Part shown: one piece after another, positions 1 through 8,600 of the stretch
Layout: each line of letters starts with the position of its first letter
Position numbering within the stretch: the stretch's first letter is position 1
NCBI RefSeq assembly: GCF_013705725.1
Contig: NZ_CP055481.1
Coordinates: 2,542,001-2,606,000, forward strand
DNA length: 64,000 bases
Origin: Klebsiella sp. RHBSTW-00484
GTDB lineage: Bacteria; Pseudomonadota; Gammaproteobacteria; Enterobacterales; Enterobacteriaceae
Direction: 5' to 3'
Program-made: the position numbers and the translations under genes
The notes under the pieces: generated by a model
What the model saw: the letters and a program-made list of their open reading frames with translations, nothing else
What the model was told of the DNA's origin: nothing
The model's database searches: none

Positions 1-1
1 C

Positions 2-355
2 CGCCTGCCTGATGAAACCCTGGAAGAAGAGCTGACGCTTCTGTGGAAGCGGGAAATGATCACCGGCTGCTATCTGCCGACCTGGTGCAAACTGGAGTTG
101 GATGATGGGCGCACCGTGAACGCGCTGGTGTTTATTATGGACCCGCGCCATCCGCTGTTTGAGGCAGATACCAGCGCCCAGGTGATTGCGCCGCTGATAG
201 CACGCGCCAGCGGGCCGCTTGGCACCAATGCCCAGTATCTGTTCTCCCTTGAGCAAGAGCTGTGCAAGCTCGGCATGCACGATGACTGCCTTGATGACCT
301 GGTCAGCAAGGTGCGTAATCTGCTTGGGGATAATAGCCAGCCGGGGCTGGCTTAA
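2..355 (+). CDS. chaC: ChaC, glutathione-specific gamma-glutamylcyclotransferase, C-terminal part
   Basis: The window opens inside this gene. An uninterrupted frame of 117 codons runs from base 2 to a TAA at 353-355, so the start and N-terminal half lie outside. The visible part (RLPDETLEEE, then TGCYLPTWCKLELDDG and the ending DLVSKVRNLLG) matches the C-terminal half of enterobacterial ChaC, a cytoplasmic enzyme that cleaves glutathione to 5-oxoproline and Cys-Gly. The catalytic glutamate cannot be located with certainty here. As in E. coli, chaC lies beside ychN, but a small gene is placed between them. Identification is by remembered sequence and gene order. Confidence 0.88.
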   Translation, partial: RLPDETLEEELTLLWKREMITGCYLPTWCKLELDDGRTVNALVFIMDPRHPLFEADTSAQVIAPLIARASGPLGTNAQYLFSLEQELCKLGMHDDCLDDLVSKVRNLLGDNSQPGLA

Positions 356-363
356 GAATGAAG

Positions 364-387
364 CGCCCGGGGAAAAACCGGGCGTTT
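364..387. terminator. Hairpin between convergent chaC and DUF1883-like gene
   Basis: A 7-bp GC-only stem, CGCCCGG (364-370) and CCGGGCG (378-384), encloses a GGAAAAA loop and is followed by only three T on the plus strand. Read on the minus strand, the stem is preceded and followed by short A/T runs. It sits between two converging stops and probably serves both genes. The T-tract is weak, so strength is uncertain. Confidence 0.55.
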
Positions 388-391
388 GCTA

Positions 392-634
392 TCAGGCGGG
401 AACGTAGCTGATTGAGTGCTCCAGCGACTGGCTGTGGCTGTCGATGAGAACGTTCCAGGTACCATTGTAAGGTACGGTCAGATACGCGCTATCTCTGTCC
501 TGCACACTCAGAATATCCGCATGACTATCGCCAGGAACTTTGGCGCTCATCAGGTGAATGTGGCAGCGTTCGGAACAACGCACCACCAACGTATCACCAC
601 CAAACAACGTTAAACTTGCTTTTACCATTGCCAT
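392..634 (-). CDS. Small DUF1883-like protein
   Basis: This is an 80-residue protein with no signal peptide and no membrane segment. It looks like a compact beta-rich domain. Its pattern of an N-terminal TLFGGDTLVVRCSERCHIHL strand pair, a middle VPGDSHADIL loop and a C-terminal GTWNVLIDSHSQSLEHSISYVP stretch resembles DUF1883 proteins, whose function is unknown. The first ATG at 634 was used; a second ATG at 628 would shorten it by two codons. It converges on chaC and is separated from ychN by 239 bp. E. coli K-12 has no gene I know of at this spot, so it appears to be a lineage-specific small gene. The family assignment is from memory and moderate. Confidence 0.6.
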   Translation of the reverse strand: MAMVKASLTLFGGDTLVVRCSERCHIHLMSAKVPGDSHADILSVQDRDSAYLTVPYNGTWNVLIDSHSQSLEHSISYVPA

Positions 635-701
635 TTAATCTCAACCCCGTTTCTGTCTACAGCGTCCTGCCTGCCCATTTCCACGCGTGATATGGTTCAC
701 A

Positions 702-726
702 CTTTGGTCTATGCATAACACCAAAG
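702..726. promoter_or_regulatory. Inverted repeat upstream of the DUF1883-like gene
   Basis: The 239-bp stretch between the DUF1883-like gene and the stop of ychN holds a 7-bp inverted repeat, CTTTGGT (702-708) and ACCAAAG (720-726), separated by 11 bp. This has operator-like geometry and lies about 70-90 bp upstream of the 634 start. I recognise no regulator that uses it. No convincing promoter hexamers, RNA gene or longer ORF was seen in the rest of the gap. Confidence 0.2.
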
Positions 727-873
727 GGGAGGGATGCAGATGCTGATTTTGATCAACAAAAGGAGTAAAGATTAAACAAAAATGACGTTGTTCCTGAAAG
801 CATTCAGCTGGCATTGTTTTTCCATCAATAAACGCCGCCAGCCTGATATTTAATCCCGTTTAAAAGAGATTCT

Positions 874-1227
874 TCAGAAGGTCAGGACTTTATCCGCCGC
901 CAGCGTCCACTGCGCCAGTTCAACAAGCGTACCAATCTCCACGCCGTCAATCAGCGGTAACGTGCTGATTCCCCGGCCATCGGCGCAGGTCTTACACAGC
1001 TTCACCGGCACGTTTTGCGCGGTGAGGATCTCCAGCATCTGCTGAATGTTGTAGCCTTCCGCTGGTTTCTGGCCGCGCAGACCGGCGGTGACCGCATCAG
1101 ACATTAAAAATAGCTTGAGTTCGAGGTCGGATTGCTGCTCACGCAGGGCGATAGCCAGACGCAGGCTGTTGAACAGGGATTCGCTGCCGTAGGCGGCACC
1201 GTTAGCGATAATCACAACACGTTGCAT
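874..1227 (-). CDS. ychN: YchN, DsrE/DsrF-like sulfurtransferase-family protein
   Basis: This 117-residue cytoplasmic protein has the same length and sequence character as E. coli YchN, a homohexameric DsrE/F-fold protein. The N-terminal strand MQRVVIIANGAAYGSESLFNS and the cysteine motif KLCKTCADGRG, with two cysteines in CKTC spacing, are family hallmarks; a conserved Cys is the presumed sulfur carrier. The start ATG at 1227 has a good ribosome site, AAGGAG, about 8 bases upstream on the minus strand. It is divergent from nasR with a 68-bp gap. The precise sulfur-transfer partner is unknown. Confidence 0.9.
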   Translation of the reverse strand: MQRVVIIANGAAYGSESLFNSLRLAIALREQQSDLELKLFLMSDAVTAGLRGQKPAEGYNIQQMLEILTAQNVPVKLCKTCADGRGISTLPLIDGVEIGTLVELAQWTLAADKVLTF

Positions 1228-1295
1228 AAGGACTCCTTCTATAAGGCACGGTTATTGCTTGGCTGAAGTATAAAGCGTTAACCCGGGAGAGGGGT

Positions 1296-2486
1296 ATGAA
1301 TAATATGGCTGGCAATGCGCCCGAGGCGGGCGACTGGTTTGCACGTGCGCGTCGATTGCAGAGACAGCAGTTGCATCAGTTGGCGCAGCAGGGGGAACTG
1401 GCAAGTCAAATAAGTGCTCTGGTGCATATGCTTCAGTGTGAGCGAGGTGCGTCAAACATCTGGTTGTGCTCGGGAGGCCGACTTTACGCCGCGGAGTGCC
1501 GTGCGGGGGCGGCGCTGGTGGATGAGCAATTAACGCTATTTTATGCGGCGCTTGATCCAGCCCGCAGCTCAGCCAGCAGCGCGCTGTGCTGGCGTATCGC
1601 CAGCGCGGTCTGGTACTTGACGCAGCTCACGGTCCTACGCGAGCGCGTGCGCGGTCAGATAATTGCCGCCGAGGAGGCGACGGGGCAATTTAGCCTTATC
1701 ATCCGCCATCTGTTGAATATTGTCCCGCAGCTCAATGACAGCATCGACGATCCGCAAATCGCCGGGCGCATGGTGGCGCTCTACAGCTTTATGCAGGGGA
1801 AAGAGCTGGCCGGGCAGGAGCGTGCGCTGGGCGCGCTGGGCTTTGCTCGCGGGCAGTTTAGCGGTGAACTGCGCCAGCAGCTGGTGGACCGTATTGACGG
1901 TCAGCAGCCCTGCTTTGACAGCTTCCTGGCCCTGGCTCCCCCCCCGCAAACGACCCTGTTTGCTGAACAGTGTCAGGCCAGTCTGGAAATCGAACAGCTG
2001 CGGCGTATTGCCTGCACTCGCCAACCTCCTGCGGATGATGGCGAAACGGCATTGCGCTGGTTTTGCGCCCAGACTCAGCGCCTGGAGCAGTTGCGCGGAG
2101 TGGAAGAGCTGCTGATTGTTGACCTGCTTAATGCGACCGACGCTCTGCTGGAAGAAGAACAGGCCCCGCCAACTGACTGGCAGGATGTGGATGTCAGCGA
2201 CAGCGTCTCCCATCGGCTGGATAAACAGCTGCTGCCGCTGGTTCGCCAGCAGGCCCACGAGCTGCAACAGCTCTCCGGGCAACTGGCGTCGTTAAAGGAT
2301 GCGCTGGAAGAGCGCAAGCTGATTGAAAAAGCCAAAAGCGTGCTGATGGCACACCAGGGAATGCAGGAGGAGCAGGCCTGGCAGGCGCTGCGCAAAATGG
2401 CGATGGACAAGAATCAGCGCATGGTGGAGATAGCCCGAGCGCTGCTGACGGTGAAGTCGTTATGGCAAATAACCCCAAAGGAGTAG
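1296..2486 (+). CDS. nasR: NasR, nitrate/nitrite-responsive ANTAR antiterminator
   Basis: NasR is the positive regulator of the nasF operon. It binds nitrate or nitrite through its N-terminal NIT domain and then binds leader RNA through a C-terminal ANTAR domain, preventing termination upstream of nasF. The 396-residue protein shows a long helical N-terminal region with RGASNIWLCSGG and later ERVRGQIIAAEEATGQFSLI, typical of NIT sensors. The C-terminus (about residues 325-390) has LIEKAKSVLMAHQGMQEEQA and ALRKMAMDKNQRMVEIARAL, the ANTAR three-helix pattern. The start ATG at 1296 follows GGGAGAGGGG closely. The nasF promoter and terminator leader directly downstream support the role. Length and context agree with K. 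oxytoca NasR. Confidence 0.93.
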   Translation: MNNMAGNAPEAGDWFARARRLQRQQLHQLAQQGELASQISALVHMLQCERGASNIWLCSGGRLYAAECRAGAALVDEQLTLFYAALDPARSSASSALCWRIASAVWYLTQLTVLRERVRGQIIAAEEATGQFSLIIRHLLNIVPQLNDSIDDPQIAGRMVALYSFMQGKELAGQERALGALGFARGQFSGELRQQLVDRIDGQQPCFDSFLALAPPPQTTLFAEQCQASLEIEQLRRIACTRQPPADDGETALRWFCAQTQRLEQLRGVEELLIVDLLNATDALLEEEQAPPTDWQDVDVSDSVSHRLDKQLLPLVRQQAHELQQLSGQLASLKDALEERKLIEKAKSVLMAHQGMQEEQAWQALRKMAMDKNQRMVEIARALLTVKSLWQITPKE

Positions 2487-2487
2487 A

Positions 2488-2537
2488 TGCACAATCAGTG
2501 GGCATTTACTGCCAGCCGACGGTGCAATATTGGTGCG
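2488..2537 (+). promoter_or_regulatory. Possible NtrC enhancer sites upstream of nasF
   Basis: Two imperfect NtrC-like elements lie between nasR and the nasF promoter. The first is TGCACAATCAGTGGGCA (2488-2504), 17 bp, matching about nine of thirteen positions of TGCACC-N4-TGGTGCA. The second is centred on a perfect TGGTGC half-site (2531-2536). They fall roughly 80-125 bp upstream of the predicted start, the normal distance for NtrC action at sigma-54 promoters. Assignment is inferred from position and partial match only. Confidence 0.4.
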
Positions 2538-2588
2538 AGCCGAACGACTGGCGTGGTGAAAAGGGCGGAAAATGGCCCTGTGCAAATC

Positions 2589-2604
2589 TGGCATCGGCTT
2601 TGCA
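2589..2604 (+). promoter_or_regulatory. Sigma-54 promoter of the nas operon
   Basis: TGGCATCGGCTTTGCA carries the invariant GG (2590-2591) and GC (2602-2603) exactly ten bases apart, with close matches to the TGGCAC-N5-TTGC consensus. Transcription should start about 12 bases downstream, near 2615. That gives a leader of roughly 118 nt before the nasF ATG, in line with the leader I recall for K. oxytoca nasF. The operon should therefore respond to general nitrogen limitation. Confidence 0.85.
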
Positions 2605-2673
2605 TTAAATAAAACGAGTGAATAAAAGTTTTGGGCAATGTGCCAATGGCGGTGCGTGTGTCCATGGATAAAG

Positions 2674-2713
2674 GCGTCCTGCAGTGCGTGAGCACTGCCG
2701 GGCGCTTTTTTTT
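2674..2713 (+). terminator. nasF leader intrinsic terminator (NasR antitermination target)
   Basis: A 14-bp stem with two G-U pairs, GCGTCCTGCAGTGC (2674-2687) against GCACTGCCGGGCGC (2692-2705), closes a GTGA loop and is followed by eight T (2706-2713). It lies 20 bases before the nasF ATG. In K. oxytoca, NasR bound to nitrate or nitrite prevents termination at this kind of leader hairpin. A second imperfect hairpin just upstream (about 2643-2667, CCAATGG pairing with CCATGG) may be the first element of the two-hairpin ANTAR target. Confidence 0.88.
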
Positions 2714-2732
2714 GCGCGTTTCTGGAGCGGTT

Positions 2733-3989
2733 ATGGGCGATAAGTTTTCGATTTCACGGCGGCGTTTATTACAGGCGGGGGCCGCGCTGGGCGGCGCAAT
2801 GCTGCTGCCCGGCATGATGCAGGCGGCGTGGGCGGCAGGTTCGGATAAGCCGGAACAGACCACCGTGCGGGTGGGTTTTATTCCGCTGACCGACTGCGCG
2901 CCCTTAGCCATTGCCTCCCTGAAGGGGTTTGATAAAAAGCACGGCATTACCCTCGTGCCGAGCAAAGAGGCCAGTTGGGCGGCGGTGCGCGACAAGCTGG
3001 TCGCCGGAGAGCTGGATGCGGCGCACATTCTGTACGGCATGCTCTACGGCCTCGAGCTGGGTATCGCCAGTAAACCGCAGGCGATGGCTAACCTGATGAC
3101 TCTTAACCGCAACGGCCAGGCCATTACCCTCTCCAGCGAACTGCAGGAGAAGGGCGTAACCGACCTTAGCGGGCTAAAAAAACTGATCGGCCAGAGCGCG
3201 CCGGGCAGCTACACCTTCGCGCATACCTTCCCCACCGGCACCCACGCGATGTGGCTCTACTACTGGCTGGCAAGCGGTGGAATTAATCCCTTTGAGGATG
3301 TGCGCACCGTGGTAGTGCCGCCGCCGCAAATGGTGATGAATATGCGCATCGGCAATATGAGCGGTTTCTGCGTCGGCGAGCCGTGGAACGCGCGCGCCAT
3401 TAATGATCGCATCGGCTTTACCGCTGCTACCTCGCAGGATATCTGGCCGGAACATCCGGAAAAAATTCTCGGTACACGCAGCGAATGGGTTGAGCGCAAT
3501 CCCAACACCGCGCGCGCGCTGGTGGCGGCGGTGATGGAGGCTCAGCGCTGGATTGAAGCCTCGGCGGATAACACCCGTGAAACGGCACGGATCCTCGCTA
3601 AGCGCGCATGGCTGAACACCAAAGAGCAGTACCTCACCGGACGCATGCTCGGCGAATACGACAACGGTATCGGTCGCCGCTGGCAGGATGCGCACCCAAT
3701 GCACTTCTACGCGCAGGGTGAAGTGAGCTTCCCGTGGCTCTCGGACGGTATGTGGTTTTTGACCCAGTTTCGCCGTTGGGGATTGCTGAAGTCGGCGCCG
3801 GATTATCAGGCGGTGGCCCAGCGCATAAACCGTATTGACGTCTGGAAAGAGGCCGCGCAGGCGGTGGGCGGTATCAGCACGCCAACGCAACTGATGCGCA
3901 GCAGCACGTTGCTGGACGGCAAAGTCTGGAATGGGGTCGACCCGGAAGGTTACGCCCGTAGTTTCGCGATTCAACGTAAGGGGGCATGA
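2733..3989 (+). CDS. nasF: NasF, periplasmic nitrate-binding protein of ABC transporter
   Basis: NasF captures nitrate or nitrite in the periplasm for the NasED transporter. The protein has 418 residues. A twin-arginine signal is clear: SRRRLLQAGAALGGAMLLPG followed by AWAAG, so export is probably by the Tat route. The mature part has the NMT1/NrtA-like binding-protein fold (VRVGFIPLTDCAPLAIA near the start, ASWAAVRDKLVAGELDAAHIL). An in-frame TTG upstream at 2631 would run through the leader terminator, so the ATG at 2733 was chosen; TGGAGCGG precedes it. The TGA is separated by one base from nasE. Confidence 0.93.
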   Translation: MGDKFSISRRRLLQAGAALGGAMLLPGMMQAAWAAGSDKPEQTTVRVGFIPLTDCAPLAIASLKGFDKKHGITLVPSKEASWAAVRDKLVAGELDAAHILYGMLYGLELGIASKPQAMANLMTLNRNGQAITLSSELQEKGVTDLSGLKKLIGQSAPGSYTFAHTFPTGTHAMWLYYWLASGGINPFEDVRTVVVPPPQMVMNMRIGNMSGFCVGEPWNARAINDRIGFTAATSQDIWPEHPEKILGTRSEWVERNPNTARALVAAVMEAQRWIEASADNTRETARILAKRAWLNTKEQYLTGRMLGEYDNGIGRRWQDAHPMHFYAQGEVSFPWLSDGMWFLTQFRRWGLLKSAPDYQAVAQRINRIDVWKEAAQAVGGISTPTQLMRSSTLLDGKVWNGVDPEGYARSFAIQRKGA

Positions 3990-3990
3990 G

Positions 3991-4875
3991 ATGAAGCACG
4001 CATATAAAACGCAACCGCAGGCCAGCGCTGAAAAAGCGCCCGGCGAAGTGATTACTTTGCCGCCGGTGCAGGTGCGCAAAAATACGCCTCCCGTCAGCCG
4101 CTGGCTGCGAGATACCACTCAACGTCTGCTGCCGCCGCTGCTCGGTCTGGGGTTATTACTGTTGGGCTGGCAGCTGGCGGCGATGAACAGCAAAGGTTTT
4201 CCGACCCCGCTCAGCACCCTGGATTCGGCGTTGACCATTTTTGCCGATCCGTTTTACCAGGACGGACCGAACGACATGGGCATTGGCTGGAACGTGCTGG
4301 CGTCATTGCAGCGCGTGGCGGTGGGGTTTGGCCTCGCCGCGCTGGCGGGTATTCCGCTGGGCTTCCTGATTGGCCGCTCGGTATTCTTCGCCCGCATGTT
4401 TAACCCGCTGATTGCGCTGCTGCGTCCGGTCAGCCCGCTGGCCTGGCTGCCTATCGGTCTGCTGTTGTTTCAGAAAGCAGAACCTGCCTCCAGCTGGACC
4501 ATTTTTATCTGCTCTATCTGGCCGATGGTGATCAACACCGCCGAGGGCGTGCGCCGCATTCCAGAGGACTATCTCAACGTGGCCCGCGTGCTGCAGCTTT
4601 CCGAATGGACGGTGATGCGCAAGATCCTCTTTCCGGCGGTATTACCCGCGGTGCTGACTGGGGTTCGTCTCTCCATCGGTATCGCCTGGCTGGTGATCGT
4701 CGCTGCTGAAATGCTCACCGGTGGCTTAGGGATCGGTTTCTGGATCTGGAACGAGTGGAACAACCTCAACGTAGAAAACATCATCATCGCCATCGTCATC
4801 ATCGGCGTGGTCGGGTTACTGCTGGAACAAGGGCTGATGCTGCTTGCCCGTCGTTTTAGCTGGCAGGAAAAATAA
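3991..4875 (+). CDS. nasE: NasE, nitrate ABC transporter permease
   Basis: This is the inner-membrane permease subunit for nitrate uptake, 294 residues. A basic N-terminal tail of about 45 residues precedes roughly six hydrophobic segments (first at LLPPLLGLGLLLLGWQLA). The conserved cytoplasmic loop that contacts the ATPase is seen around EDYLNVARVLQLSEWTVMRKILFPAVLP, which contains an EAA-like motif. The ATG at 3991 lies one base after the nasF stop, giving translational coupling. It belongs to the NrtB/SsuC permease family; the neighbours fix the substrate as nitrate/nitrite. Confidence 0.92.
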   Translation: MKHAYKTQPQASAEKAPGEVITLPPVQVRKNTPPVSRWLRDTTQRLLPPLLGLGLLLLGWQLAAMNSKGFPTPLSTLDSALTIFADPFYQDGPNDMGIGWNVLASLQRVAVGFGLAALAGIPLGFLIGRSVFFARMFNPLIALLRPVSPLAWLPIGLLLFQKAEPASSWTIFICSIWPMVINTAEGVRRIPEDYLNVARVLQLSEWTVMRKILFPAVLPAVLTGVRLSIGIAWLVIVAAEMLTGGLGIGFWIWNEWNNLNVENIIIAIVIIGVVGLLLEQGLMLLARRFSWQEK

Positions 4876-4885
4876 GGAGCCGCAA

Positions 4886-5674
4886 ATGAAACCATTAATT
4901 CAGGTCCAGGCCGTCAGCCAGCGCTTTAACACCGCCAGCGGCGAATTCCTCGCATTACAGAATGTCTCCTTCGACATCTACGAAGGAGAGACCATTAGCC
5001 TGATTGGCCACTCCGGCTGCGGCAAGTCAACCCTGCTCAACCTGATCGCTGGCATAACCCTGCCGACGGAAGGCGGGCTGCTGTGTGATAACCGTGAAAT
5101 CGCCGGGCCGGGGCCGGAACGCGCGGTGGTGTTCCAGAACCACTCCCTGCTGCCGTGGTTAACCTGCTTCGATAACGTCGCGCTGGCGGTGGATCAGGTC
5201 TTTCGTCGCAGCATGAGCAAAGCCGAACGCAAAGAGTGGATTGAGCACAACCTTGAGCGCGTGCAGATGGGGCACGCCCTGCATAAGCGTCCGGGGGAAA
5301 TTTCCGGCGGCATGAAGCAGCGCGTCGGCATCGCCCGGGCGCTGGCAATGAAACCGAAAGTGCTGCTGCTGGATGAGCCCTTTGGCGCGCTCGATGCCCT
5401 GACCCGGGCGCATTTACAGGATGCGGTAATGCAGATTCAGCAGTCGCTGAACACCACCATCGTGGTGATTACCCATGATGTTGATGAAGCGGTGCTGCTT
5501 TCCGACCGGGTACTGATGATGACCAACGGCCCGGCGGCGACGGTTGGGGAGATCCTTGATGTGAACCTACCGCATCCGCGTAACCGCGTGCAGTTGGCGG
5601 ACGACAGCCGCTATCACCATCTGCGCCAGCAGATCCTGCATTTCCTCTATGAAAAACAGCCGAAAGCGGCATAG
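4886..5674 (+). CDS. nasD: NasD, nitrate ABC transporter ATPase
   Basis: This is the cytoplasmic ATP-binding subunit that drives nitrate import, 262 residues. Walker A is GHSGCGKST (about residues 44-52), the ABC signature is [15 protein letters not shown], Walker B is [12 protein letters not shown], and the switch histidine lies in [16 protein letters not shown]. The ATG at 4886 follows AAGGAGCCGCAA, a strong ribosome site, ten bases after the nasE stop. An earlier in-frame start at 4844 would overlap nasE and lacks support. Its family is NrtD/SsuB/TauB. Confidence 0.93.
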   Translation: MKPLIQVQAVSQRFNTASGEFLALQNVSFDIYEGETISLIGHSGCGKSTLLNLIAGITLPTEGGLLCDNREIAGPGPERAVVFQNHSLLPWLTCFDNVALAVDQVFRRSMSKAERKEWIEHNLERVQMGHALHKRPGEISGGMKQRVGIARALAMKPKVLLLDEPFGALDALTRAHLQDAVMQIQQSLNTTIVVITHDVDEAVLLSDRVLMMTNGPAATVGEILDVNLPHPRNRVQLADDSRYHHLRQQILHFLYEKQPKAA

Positions 5675-5683
5675 GGGGCGGCG

Positions 5684-8600
5684 ATGAAGCGGCAACTGGT
5701 GATTATCGGCAACGGCATGGCGGCGACCCGCCTGGCGCAGGCGCTGGTGGAGCGCGATGCGCAGCGCTTTAGCATCACCATTATTGGTGATGAACCGTGC
5801 CAGGCCTACAACCGTATTCAGCTGTCGCCGGTGCTGGGTGGGGAGAAAACTGCCCCCGAAACGCAACTGCTGTCAGAGACGTGGTACCAGCAGCATGACG
5901 TTACGGTGCGTGCTGGTGAGTCGGTAACTGCGGTGGATATTCAGGCCCGCACTCTGCAAACCACCAACGGCGAACTTGCCTGGGATGAGCTGGTATTCGC
6001 CACAGGATCGCTGCCGTTTATGCCGCCGTTGCCGGGCATTGAGCTGCCGCACGTTTTTGCTTTTCGCACTCTGGCGGACGTTGAGGACATTCTGGCAATC
6101 AACGGTCCGGCGGTGGTGATTGGCGGCGGGGTACTCGGCGTCGAAGCGGCCGCCGCGCTACAACGTCATGGTGACAGTGTCACTTTGTTGCATCGCGGGC
6201 GCTGGTTGATGGAGCAACAGACCGATGCTTTTGCCGGTGAACAGCTGCAAATACAGCTCGCCGAGCGTGGGATCCACTGCGTGATGGAGAGCCGCATCGC
6301 CGCCATTAATGAATACGAAGTGCTGCTGGAAGATGGCCGCGCCTTTGCCGCCTCGCGGGTGGTTCTGGCGACCGGCGTGCAGCCCAACAAACTGCTGGCC
6401 GAGCGCAGCGGGCTGGCGTATGGCCGCGGAATTATTGTTGACCGCCAACTGGCCACCGCGCAGCCGGGCGTCAGCGCCATTGGTGAATGCTGCGAAATTG
6501 ACGGTCAGACCTGGGGACTGGTGGCGCCGTGCCTGCGCCAGGCCGAGGTGCTGGCCGATCGTCTGTGCGGTCATCCCGGAGAAGATTTTCACTGGCAGGA
6601 TAGCGGCACGCGCCTGAAAGTTACCGGTATCGAGTTATTCAGCGCCGGTGAACTACGGGCTGATGAACAGGATGAAATTTGTACCAGCTGGGATCCGCTG
6701 GACCGCCACTACCGTCGCCTGCTGCTGCGCGACGGCAAGCTGCGCGGCGTCGTGTTGCTGGGCGATTGCGCCAGCGCCGCGCCGCTCACCGCCCTGCTGG
6801 GGGCGCATGCGCCCGCACCGGCAGACTGGCTCTTTGATCCTTCTTCAACGATGCAGCCGCGCGCTGCGGGACAAACTACAATGACAAAACCTACTTTAGT
6901 GCTGGTCGGACACGGTATGGTCGGCCACCATTTTCTTGAGCAATGCGTCAGCCGTAACCTTCATCAGCAATACCGGATTGTGGTGTTCTGCGAAGAGCGC
7001 TATGCCGCCTACGATCGGGTACATCTGTCGGAATATTTCGCCGGACGCAGTGCCGAATCGCTGTCGTTGGTGGAAGGGGACTTCTTCGCTCAGTACGGCA
7101 TTGAACTGCGTTTGCGGGAATCGGTCGCCAGCATTGACCGTGAATCGCGGGTGGTGCGCGATGCCCAGGGCCACGAAACTCATTGGGATAAGCTGGTGCT
7201 GGCAACGGGCTCTTATCCGTTTGTTCCGCCGGTCTCTGGCAATGATCTCGAAGGCTGCTTTGTTTACCGTACGCTTGACGATCTGGACCAGATTGCCGCT
7301 CGCGCCGCTAACGCCAGCCGTGGGGTGGTGATCGGCGGCGGCCTGCTCGGGCTGGAAGCGGCTAATGCGCTCAAGCAACTGGGACTGGAAACGCACGTTG
7401 TGGAATTTGCGCCAAACCTGATGGCGGTACAGCTGGATAACGGCGGCGCGGCGATGCTGCGCGAGAAAATCAGCGAACTGGGCGTTGGGGTACACACCAA
7501 CAAGGCGACGACGGAAATTGTCGAGCATGAGCAGGGACTGATGCTGAACTTCGCCGATGGCGGCTCGCTGGCGACCGATATGGTAGTGTTCTCCGCCGGT
7601 ATCCGCCCGCAGGATGCGCTGGCCCGCAGCAGCGAGCTGAAAATTGGCGAACGTGGCGGGATTTGCATCGACAACCAGTGCCGCACCTCCGATCCGGATG
7701 TGCTGGCAATTGGCGAGTGCGCGCTGTGGGAGAACAAAATTTATGGTCTGGTGGCCCCCGGCTATCAGATGGCACGCGCCGCCGCGGCGACCCTGGCGGG
7801 CGAAGAGGCCAGCTTCACTGGGGCCGATATGAGCACCAAGCTGAAGCTGCTGGGTGTCGATGTGGCCTCTTTCGGCGACGCTCAGGGACGCACGCCGGGC
7901 TGCCAGAGCTACCAGTGGACCCACGGGCCGGAGCAAATCTACAAAAAAATCGTGGTCAGCCAGGATGGTAAAACCCTGCTCGGCGGTGTACTGGTCGGCG
8001 ATGCTGGCGATTATTCCACGCTGCTTCAGATGATGCTCAACGGCATGGCATTGCCCGCGCGCCCGGAAAGTTTGATTCTTCCGGCGCTGGAGGGCAGCGC
8101 GCCGAAAGCGCTCGGCGTAGCGGCATTGCCGGACAGCGCACAGATTTGCTCCTGTCACAACGTCAGTAAGGGCGATATCTGCCAGGCGGTGAGCGGCGGT
8201 GCGGGCGACATGGCGGCGATCAAGAGCTGCACCAAAGCGGCAACCGGCTGCGGCGGCTGTAGCGCGCTGGTGAAACAGGTGATGGAGTACCAGCTTGCCG
8301 AGCAGGGTGTTGAAGTCAAAAAAGATATCTGCGAGCACTTTCCGTGGTCGCGTCAGGAGATCTTCCACCTGGTGCGCGTCAACCATATTCGCACCTTCGA
8401 GCAGCTGATTAGCCGCTACGGTCAGGGTCACGGTTGCGAAATCTGTAAACCGCTGGTGGCTTCAGTGCTGGCCTCCTGCTGGAACGAATATCTGTTGAAA
8501 CCAGCGCATCTGCCGCTTCAGGACACTAACGATCGCTACTTCGCCAATATTCAGAAAGACGGTACCTATTCGGTGGTGCCGCGCATGGCGGCGGGGGAAG

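Noticed and set aside
739..774. Eleven-codon frame (MLILINKRSKD) after a GGGGAGGG purine run
   Set aside because: Too short, with no homologue or regulatory context that would support it.
2631..2732. TTG start that would add 34 codons to nasF
   Set aside because: It would translate through the leader terminator hairpin and put extra residues before the Tat signal; ATG 2733 has a ribosome site and fits the family.
6896..8431. 511-codon open frame on the minus strand inside nasB
   Set aside because: It lies fully antisense to a gene with clear domain motifs. High-GC codon bias commonly leaves such shadow frames, and the translation is rich in His, Arg and Gln with no recognisable fold.
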